A stretch of 64,000 bases of DNA, taken from the NCBI RefSeq assembly GCF_004346925.1, contig NZ_CP031167.1:1260001-1324000 (forward strand), read 5' to 3'. This DNA comes from Stenotrophomonas sp. ASS1 (lineage in GTDB: Bacteria > Pseudomonadota > Gammaproteobacteria > Xanthomonadales > Xanthomonadaceae). Of this stretch, positions 58,543 through 64,000 are shown piece by piece. Under the pieces are notes generated by a model. The model worked only from the letters and a program-made list of their open reading frames with translations, ran no database searches and had not been told where the DNA came from. The translations under genes were made by a program, and so were the position numbers. Within the stretch, counting starts at the first letter, position 1. Every line of letters begins with the position of its first letter.

Positions 58543-60017
58543 GTCGGTTCTCCAACGAAAGTGCCGGACAGGTGCCAAAGATGCAGCACGGCATAGGCGC
58601 GCCAAGGGCGCCACGGTTGCGAGCGTGCTTCGGTGGCACGTTCGCTCAGGCGCTGGCCCTGCGCATGGCCGAGCACCTGCTGCAGTACCAGGTCGCCGGC
58701 GGGGAAAGCATCGGGCTGGCCGAGCCCGCGCAGGGCGATGTACTGCGCGGTCCACGGACCGATGCCGGGTAGTGCCACGCAGCGGGAAACGAACTCTTCC
58801 AGCGCCTGGCCCGGGCCGAAGTCGAGCGCGCCACTGGCACAGGCGGCGGCAAGCGCACGCACGGTGGCGGCGCGGCTGCGTGGCAGGCCGATCGATTCCA
58901 GTGGCGCTTCTGCCAGCAGCTCGGGGGCCGGGAACTGGCGATCGAATTCCGGCGGCATGCCCGGCAGGTGCGCGCCATAGGCATCCACCAGCCGCCGCGC
59001 GAAGGTGGTGGCCGCGGCCACGCTGACCTGCTGTCCGAGCACGGCGCGTACGCCGACCTCGAAGCCATCCCAGCCGCCGGGGACGCGCAGCCCGGGGCGC
59101 TCGGCGATGCCACGCGCCAGCAAGGGTTCCTCATCCAGTGCGGCGTGGACCTGCTGCAGGTCGGCATCCAGATCGAATACGCGACGCACACGGCGGACGA
59201 TGTCGGGGATCAGGCGCGGATCGACCGCGCCCAGCTGCAGGCGCAGTTCCGGGCGCTTCGGGTCGGCGGTGACGCGCAGCAGGGTGGGGCGCTCCGGCGT
59301 GCCGAGCACGCGCTGGTAGCTGTCTTCGCCGATCAGCTCGATGCCGGGCAGGCTGCGCTTGCGCAGGAAGGCCAGCATGCGTGGGAAATCCAACGGCGGG
59401 CGGTACGCCAGGCGCAGTACCAGGCAGCCGTCATCGGCGGCCAGCGGCTGGTGCTGGCGACGCAGTGCTGTCGGTGCCATGCCGCAGCCCTGCAGGAAGG
59501 CCGTATTGAAACGGCGCAGGCTGTTGTAGCCGGCGGCCAGCGCGACGTCGGTCACCGGCAGCGTGGTCTCGGTCAGCAGCTGCTTGGCCAGCAGCAGCCG
59601 ATGGGTGGCGTGGATCTGCCCTGGCGTTGCGCCCAGATGTTCGACGAACAGGCGCTGCAGCTGGCGCGCGCTGAGTCCGATCTTCTCTGCGAGGTCGGCT
59701 ACCGGCTGTTCCTGCAGGAAGCCACCATGGATCAGGGCCAGTGCGCGCTGCACGGTCTGCCCGGCCAGTGCCTGCTGCGCTTGCGGTGCCAGCTCGGGGC
59801 GGCAGCGCAGGCACGGGCGGTAACCGGCTGCCGCAGCAGCGGCCGCAGTCGGGTAGTAAGCGATGTTGCGCGGCTTCGGTGGCGGTGCCGGGCACACGGG
59901 GCGGCAATAGATGCCGGTGCTGCGCACGGCGGTGAAGAACACGCCGTCGAAGCGTGCGTCGCGGGCCAGGCGGGCGCGGTCGCAGGCGGCGGTGTCGAGG
60001 GCGAGGGCGGTGTCCAT
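58539..60017 (-). CDS. alkA: Ada regulatory domain fused to AlkA DNA-3-methyladenine glycosylase
   Basis: Protein of 492 aa. Residues 1-75: Ada N-terminal domain with zinc cysteines at exactly the E. coli Ada positions, C38 (methyl acceptor), C42, C69 and C72. Residues about 85-185: AraC-type HTH (VADLAEKIGLSARQLQRLFV). Residues about 200-485: AlkA glycosylase with HhH-GPD element ALPGIGPWTAQYIALRGLG and catalytic aspartate in AFPAGDLVLQ. It senses methyl phosphotriesters, switches on the adaptive response and excises N3-alkyl purines. The C-terminal Ogt domain of classical Ada is here the separate, overlapping ogt gene. Confidence 0.94.
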   Translation of the reverse strand: MDTALALDTAACDRARLARDARFDGVFFTAVRSTGIYCRPVCPAPPPKPRNIAYYPTAAAAAAAGYRPCLRCRPELAPQAQQALAGQTVQRALALIHGGFLQEQPVADLAEKIGLSARQLQRLFVEHLGATPGQIHATHRLLLAKQLLTETTLPVTDVALAAGYNSLRRFNTAFLQGCGMAPTALRRQHQPLAADDGCLVLRLAYRPPLDFPRMLAFLRKRSLPGIELIGEDSYQRVLGTPERPTLLRVTADPKRPELRLQLGAVDPRLIPDIVRRVRRVFDLDADLQQVHAALDEEPLLARGIAERPGLRVPGGWDGFEVGVRAVLGQQVSVAAATTFARRLVDAYGAHLPGMPPEFDRQFPAPELLAEAPLESIGLPRSRAATVRALAAACASGALDFGPGQALEEFVSRCVALPGIGPWTAQYIALRGLGQPDAFPAGDLVLQQVLGHAQGQRLSERATEARSQPWRPWRAYAVLHLWHLSGTFVGEPT

Positions 60018-60087
60018 GGCGCCAGTCTAGGCGCGTGCGGGCGGCGATACTCGCCGGATTCGGACATGGATGCTGGAGGGGGTTCTG

Positions 60088-60259
60088 GCAGGGCTTGCAG
60101 CCCTGCACCCGCAACGTCAACGTCAACGTCTCAATCAAAAGCTGGCAGTCCGTGGGATGGCGGGGCGGTGTGGGCTGTCAGGACACGCCGTAAACCCGTC
60201 CATGGGGGCTCGATGGCGCCATCCATGGCGCCAACGGTCCTGTCAGCCCACACCGCCCC
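60088..60259. repeat. Composite repeat with a 23-base inverted pair
   Basis: Part of a 430-base gene-free stretch (60018-60447). Contains a GCAGGGC/GCCCTGC hairpin (60088-60106), three tandem AACGTC units (60113-60130), and inverted arms GGGGCGGTGTGGGCTGTCAG... (60162-60184) and its complement (60237-60259) with one mismatch in 23. The centre holds nested ATGGCGCCAT and GGCGCCATCCATGGCGCC dyads. Apparently a mobile or repetitive structure; no ORF is credible in it. Confidence 0.7.
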
Positions 60260-60286
60260 ACCTCTGACAGTTGGTCGCTGCAGTTG

Positions 60287-60349
60287 GTGGGTGCCGACCG
60301 TTGGTCGGCACGCTTTGCTGTTGGTAGGTGTCGACCTTGGTCGACACGC
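60287..60349. repeat. Two SMAG-type palindromes
   Basis: GGTGCCGACCGTTGGTCGGC (within 60287-60313) and GTAGGTGTCGACCTTGGTCG... (60323-60349, full GTAG end). They lie about 100 bases before the lipoprotein gene. Confidence 0.8.
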
Positions 60350-60447
60350 TTTTTCCCAAGGGTCAGAAGGGGTTCAGTGCCACGCGCTGAATGCGCGGCC
60401 TGGACGGGTAGACTGTGGCTCTTGCTCCCATGAATCCCGGTTGCCCG

Positions 60448-61611
60448 ATGTCCGCCAAATTTCGCTGGTTGCCCCTGTTGTGCCTGGCCCTGGCGGGCTG
60501 CAGTCAGCTGGAGAATCCGGGCAATGTGACCGCTGCCGACAAGGCGGCGCGGGCGCCGGCCAGTGATGGCGAGAACATGGTGTCGATCAATGCGGCTGAC
60601 GCACCGCCACCGCCGGCGCCGCCGCGCAGCCGGGCGGATCGGCCTTGGCCGCAGGCGCAGTTGGAGAATGGCCGCGCCTGGGTCAGCTGCAGTACCGAGT
60701 ACGCCGGTGAGGCGGGCGATGGCGTCGAGCTGGAGGGCCTGCAGCGCGAGCAGATTGCCCAGGCCCTGGCGCCGTGTGCCGAGCGTGGCCTGATGCGTGT
60801 GCGTTACGCCGGCAAGATCAATCCGGGCTTCGCCGAAATGATGTGGCGACTTGCCGTGGTCGCCGATGAACAGAAGATCCACAAGCGCATCCTCGATCTG
60901 GACTCCAGCGGCGGTCAGGTGGAATCGGCGATCGTCGCCGGTGACAGCATCGGTGAATCGGGCTGGACCATCTGGGTGCGCGAAGGCTCGATCTGCCACA
61001 GCGCCTGCGTGTTCGTGCTGGCCGCTGGTGACAACCGGCTGCTGTCGGGAAAGGTCGGCATCCACCGCATGATGCGCATCAGTTCCAAGGCCACTTCGCG
61101 CGCCGAGCTCAACCGCGAGCTGCACGAGGTCTACGACAACGTAAAGGACTACCTGCAGCGCAACGGCGTGGCGGTGGGCGTGGCCGATCTGATGATGACG
61201 GTGCCCAACCGCAGCCTGCGCCTGCTGACGCCGGACGAACTGCGCCAGTACGGCCTGGACGGCACCAACGCGGTGCAGGACGACCTGGAGCGGATCAAGC
61301 AGATGCGTGCCTGTGGTGACGACTTCGTGCAGCGCAAGGACGCGTTCCTGATCGCCTTCGACCAGCAGTGCAAGCACGAAGGCGCCGACATGGAATCGAT
61401 CAACAGCTGCGGCCAGGCGTTGAAGCAGCGCTTCGGCTTCCCCGATGCGGTGTGCCCGGAAGAAAGCCCGCTGTCGGAGATCGATGTGGCAACGCTGCCG
61501 CCTGCGCCTTCGGAGCCACCGCCGGTGGCCGAACAGGCGCCAGCAGACGCCGGCACGCCTGCCGCGCAGGCCGATGCCGCAGCGGTGGAAGGCAGCGCCC
61601 ACGCGCGCTGA
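60448..61611 (+). CDS. Lipoprotein with ClpP-like fold (COG3904 type)
   Basis: Protein of 387 aa. Start at MSAKFRWLPLLCLALAGCSQ, which gives a clean lipoprotein signal with lipobox LAGC; two further in-frame ATGs lie upstream. Proline-rich linker, then a ClpP/crotonase-like core: RILDLDSSGGQVESAIVAGD (oxyanion strand), EGSICHSACVFVLAAGDNRL (putative nucleophile serine after CH) and KVGIHRMM (putative catalytic histidine). This matches periplasmic serine-protease-like proteins of COG3904. The C-terminus is Pro/Ala-rich and disordered. Protease activity is inferred. Confidence 0.75.
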   Translation: MSAKFRWLPLLCLALAGCSQLENPGNVTAADKAARAPASDGENMVSINAADAPPPPAPPRSRADRPWPQAQLENGRAWVSCSTEYAGEAGDGVELEGLQREQIAQALAPCAERGLMRVRYAGKINPGFAEMMWRLAVVADEQKIHKRILDLDSSGGQVESAIVAGDSIGESGWTIWVREGSICHSACVFVLAAGDNRLLSGKVGIHRMMRISSKATSRAELNRELHEVYDNVKDYLQRNGVAVGVADLMMTVPNRSLRLLTPDELRQYGLDGTNAVQDDLERIKQMRACGDDFVQRKDAFLIAFDQQCKHEGADMESINSCGQALKQRFGFPDAVCPEESPLSEIDVATLPPAPSEPPPVAEQAPADAGTPAAQADAAAVEGSAHAR

Positions 61612-61669
61612 CGAACAGCTCACCGCGCTGGCGTAGACTGCGGTTCTTTCCCGAGAACCGGCGGTGTCC

Positions 61670-62215
61670 ATGAAGCGCGTGCTCCTGCTGCTGTCCCTGC
61701 TGCCCCTGACCGCATTGGCGCAGGCACCCGCGCCGGCCACGCCTGCACCGGCACCCGCGCGCCCCGCACCGGCATCGCCGGCGGCTGCGAAACCGGCCAC
61801 GGCCGGCGCTCCGGCGTTGACTGCCGCGCAGCAGGCGCAGGTGCAGAAGCAGGATGCGGAAATGGGCGCGGCCGCAGTGAAGGCGGCGCAGCTGGTCGAT
61901 GCCAACCGCGCAGGCGAGTTGTGGGATGGCGCTTCGGCCGTCGCGCGCCGTGCAGTACCGAAGGCCGCCTTCGTCAGCCAGTTGACTGCCGAGCGCACGC
62001 GCCTGGGCGCGCTGGCCGGGCGTGGCCAGCCGACCATCACCCGGGTCAAGTACAGCGCCGGTGCCGCGGTGCCGGAGGGGCTGTACATCAACGTCAGCTT
62101 CCCGACCCGTTTCGCCAACAGCGCGCAGCCGGTACGCGAGCTCGTCTCGTTCCGTTTCGACGAGGACCAGGTGTGGCGCCTGGCCGGTTACAGCCTGCGT
62201 GCGTCGGCACCCTGA
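61670..62215 (+). CDS. Exported DUF4019 family protein
   Basis: Protein of 181 aa with a signal peptide (MKRVLLLLSLLPLTALAQ) and a long Ala/Pro linker (about 19-55). The folded part (about 60-181) has the DUF4019 pattern: alanine-rich helix with LVDANRAGELWDGASAVAR, then PTITRVKYSAGAAVPEGLYI and a final VRELVSFRFDEDQVWRLAGY. Function unknown; in known architectures it may bind small ligands. ATG start preferred over the GTG two codons upstream. Twelve bases before the MAPEG gene. Confidence 0.78.
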   Translation: MKRVLLLLSLLPLTALAQAPAPATPAPAPARPAPASPAAAKPATAGAPALTAAQQAQVQKQDAEMGAAAVKAAQLVDANRAGELWDGASAVARRAVPKAAFVSQLTAERTRLGALAGRGQPTITRVKYSAGAAVPEGLYINVSFPTRFANSAQPVRELVSFRFDEDQVWRLAGYSLRASAP

Positions 62216-62226
62216 GGAGATGATCG

Positions 62227-62616
62227 ATGGCAACTGAACTGACGATGCTGGCCTGGTCGGTGCTGCTGGGCTTTGTCTACATCTTCGCTACCTCCACTGT
62301 GGTCACCCGCGAGCGCGGGATGAAGTGGAATGCCTCGGCGCGTGATGGCGAAGCCAGGCCACTCAGCCCGCTGGCCGGGCGCCTGCAGCGTGCGCAGGCC
62401 AACTTCCTGGAGACGTTCCCGTTCTTCGCTGCCGCCGCCATCGCAGTGGTCGTGGCCGGGCGCGGCAACGACACCACGGCGCTGGCGGCGCAGGCCTACT
62501 TCTGGGCGCGCGTGGTCTACCTGCCGCTGTATGCCGCGGGCGTGCCCTACGTGCGCAGCCTGGTCTGGGCAGTGTCGCTGCTGTCGATCCTGGCGCTGGT
62601 GTTCGCGTTGTTGTGA
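62227..62616 (+). CDS. MAPEG-family membrane protein
   Basis: Four-helix membrane protein of 129 aa: MLAWSVLLGFVYIFATSTVV, ETFPFFAAAAIAVVVAGRG, FWARVVYLPLYAAGVPYVRS and SLVWAVSLLSILALVFALL. LQRAQANFLETFPFF and FWARVVYLPLYAAG are the MAPEG signatures (glutathione-linked microsomal enzymes). Eleven bases after the DUF4019 stop, with GAGGAGATGATCGATG before the start, so coupled to it. Confidence 0.85.
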   Translation: MATELTMLAWSVLLGFVYIFATSTVVTRERGMKWNASARDGEARPLSPLAGRLQRAQANFLETFPFFAAAAIAVVVAGRGNDTTALAAQAYFWARVVYLPLYAAGVPYVRSLVWAVSLLSILALVFALL

Positions 62617-62696
62617 TCCCGGCCTGATCCAGATCAAGGCCGGTCAGGTGCGCGGCGCTATGCTGGCGCGGACTGAATCAACGGCAGGAGGCGCGC

Positions 62697-63875
62697 ATGC
62701 GCAGGATGGACGTGGTGGTGGTCGGCGCCGGACCGGCGGGGCTGTGTTTCGCGCGTGCGCTGGCCGGTAGCGGCCTGCAGGTCGGGCTGGTCGAAGTTCA
62801 ACCGCGCCAGGCCCTTGCCGAGGCCGCCTTCGATGGCCGTGAGATTGCGCTGACCCATGCCTCGCGGCAGAGCATGGAGCAGCTGGGGCTGTGGCAGCGC
62901 CTGCCGCAGGCCGAAGTCGCTGAACTGCGCGATGCCAAGGTGATGAACGGCGGCTCGCCGTTCGCGCTGACCTTCGCCAGCAGCCAGGTGGACGGTCAGC
63001 CGCTGGGTTGGCTGGTGCCCAACCATCTGATCCGCCGCGCTGCATGGGATGCCGTGCAGGGGCAGGACGGCCTGGAGCTGTTCGACGGGCGCAAGGTTCT
63101 GGGCGTGCAGGCCGATGCGCAGGGCCACGTGGTCAAACTCGATGACGGCAGCCAACTTCATGCGCGCCTGCTGGTCGCCGCTGACAGCCGCTTCTCCGCA
63201 ACCCGCCGCATGCTCGGCATCGGCGCGCAGATGCGCGACTTCGGCAAGTCGATGCTGGTGTGCCGCATGCAGGTTGAGCGTGATCATCACCACACTGCCT
63301 GGGAATGGTTCGGCTACGGCCGCACGATGGCGTTGCTGCCGCTCAACGAAGGCCAGGCATCAGCAGTGATCACGCTGCCACCGCGGCAGATTGAAGAACT
63401 GCTGGCGATGGACGAGGTGGCCTTCGGTGAGGCCATCGGTGCCTGCTTCGAACACCGTCTTGGCCGCATGCAGCCAGCGGCCACGCCGCAGGCGTATCCG
63501 CTGGTGGGTGTGTACGCGCACCGTTTCGTCGGCGAGCGTTCGGCGCTGATCGGCGATGCCGCGGTGGGCATGCATCCGGTCACCGCACATGGCTTCAATC
63601 TGGGCCTGGCCAGCGCGCAGCGGCTGGCGCAGGGCATCGTCGAACAGCAGCGTCGCGGTGCCGACATCGCTGCCGCCGGCATGCTGGCCAGGTACCAGCG
63701 GGGTCACCGGCTGGCGTCGCGGCCGCTGTACGAGGCCACCAATGCCATCGCCAGCCTGTATACCGACGATCGCCGCCCGGCGCGGCTGCTGCGCGCGGCG
63801 GGCCTGCGTCTGGCACAGGGCGTGGCACCGTTCAGGCAGCTGATCGCCTCGCACCTGACCCAGCGCGTGGCCTGA
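62697..63875 (+). CDS. ubiM: FAD-dependent ubiquinone-biosynthesis hydroxylase, UbiM-like
   Basis: Flavoprotein of 392 aa. Dinucleotide motif MDVVVVGAGPAGLCFARALA, the DG-type block FDGREIALTHASRQSMEQLG, and the ribityl-binding GDAAVGMHPVTAHGFNLGLA, as in UbiH/UbiI/UbiF/UbiM hydroxylases that hydroxylate the benzoquinone ring. Sequence style favours UbiM; the symbol is tentative. AGGAGG lies six bases before the start. A 13-base direct repeat follows the stop. Confidence 0.85.
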   Translation: MRRMDVVVVGAGPAGLCFARALAGSGLQVGLVEVQPRQALAEAAFDGREIALTHASRQSMEQLGLWQRLPQAEVAELRDAKVMNGGSPFALTFASSQVDGQPLGWLVPNHLIRRAAWDAVQGQDGLELFDGRKVLGVQADAQGHVVKLDDGSQLHARLLVAADSRFSATRRMLGIGAQMRDFGKSMLVCRMQVERDHHHTAWEWFGYGRTMALLPLNEGQASAVITLPPRQIEELLAMDEVAFGEAIGACFEHRLGRMQPAATPQAYPLVGVYAHRFVGERSALIGDAAVGMHPVTAHGFNLGLASAQRLAQGIVEQQRRGADIAAAGMLARYQRGHRLASRPLYEATNAIASLYTDDRRPARLLRAAGLRLAQGVAPFRQLIASHLTQRVA

Positions 63876-63900
63876 ACCGGTTCAGATCAGCCCGTTCAGA

Positions 63901-64000
63901 TCAGCCGGCGGCCAGCACCCGGATCTGGCTGTCGGCGAACTCGACCACCTGGCCTGCGCGGATCTTGCAGGCCTTGCGCAGTTCGACTTCGCCGTCGACC
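63901..64000 (-). CDS. S4-domain RNA-binding protein, YbcJ-like (partial)
   Basis: Only the last 32 codons are in the window; the gene continues past the right edge. The tail VDGEVELRKACKIRAGQVVE is the S4-fold consensus (RNA-binding loop with VDG...RK.K), and the protein ends soon after (RVLAAG), as small YbcJ-type proteins do. Convergent with the ubiquinone hydroxylase gene. Confidence 0.75.
   Translation of the reverse strand, partial: VDGEVELRKACKIRAGQVVEFADSQIRVLAAG

Noticed and set aside
1-64000. tRNA, rRNA, insertion sequence or prophage
   Set aside because: I found no cloverleaf, transposase, integrase or phage structural gene in either strand.

Overview
The window is chromosomal DNA of a gamma-proteobacterium of the Xanthomonadaceae, almost certainly Stenotrophomonas (S. 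maltophilia complex). The evidence is very high GC with long mirror ORFs opposite real genes, a creBC-creD locus with a cre-type operator, a Zur/ZnuD/MerC zinc set, a FepA-type receptor, and above all many scattered short palindromes with a GTAG end, the SMAG (REP-like) repeats described in S. maltophilia. I see no insertion-sequence transposase, prophage, CRISPR array, rRNA or tRNA gene.

Layout. 1-1270: end of a polysaccharide polymerase/ligase gene and a glycosyltransferase. 1300-4730: an orphan barstar, a chemoreceptor with a FliA-type promoter and a C-terminal WEEF tether, and a glycine-zipper protein. 4851-9559 (minus): a TolC / HlyD / two ABC-2 permease export operon without an ATPase. 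9638-11258: divergent argP-like regulator and LysE/ArgO exporter. 11434-13532: a membrane protein of unknown role, then a methionine aminopeptidase coupled to a ParD-like protein, then a glyoxalase-fold protein. 13743-20883 (minus): eight closely spaced genes (esterase, two small EamA proteins, DegT aminotransferase, HAD phosphatase, class III aminotransferase, FemAB/GNAT-like transferase, arginase-fold enzyme) that look like one undescribed biosynthetic pathway. 20963-23022: TctDE-type two-component system. 23157-27664: metallophosphatase, HxlR regulator with divergent MFS pump, globin-coupled diguanylate cyclase.

27903-32870: Fur-controlled FepA-like receptor, cation diffusion facilitator, endonuclease V, phosphoglycerate mutase. 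33079-41041: M13 metallopeptidase lipoprotein, HD-GYP protein, mfd, a GNAT protein, rlmJ. 41089-45088: creB-creC-creD plus a small unknown gene. 45273-48945: M28 peptidase, gltX, zur. 48978-53117: an unknown protein, then TetR-MFS-EmrA-like efflux operon. 53347-56390: ZnuD-like zinc receptor diverging from a MerC-like protein across a Zur-box-like element, then ribosomal protein THX. 56501-60017: a secreted nucleotide pyrophosphatase and an Ada-AlkA/Ogt alkylation-repair operon. 60448-64000: ClpP-like-fold lipoprotein, DUF4019 protein, MAPEG protein, ubiquinone hydroxylase, and the end of an S4-domain RNA-binding gene.

Common threads are metal homeostasis (zur, ZnuD-like, MerC, CDF, Fur-box receptor), export and efflux with local regulators, cell-envelope stress signalling (CreBCD), and repair (mfd, nfi, ada-alkA, ogt). 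Two palindrome families recur between genes: SMAG elements, and a longer inverted repeat carrying GGGGACGGAGGGGATTAAGT that abuts or creates stop codons at both of its sites.
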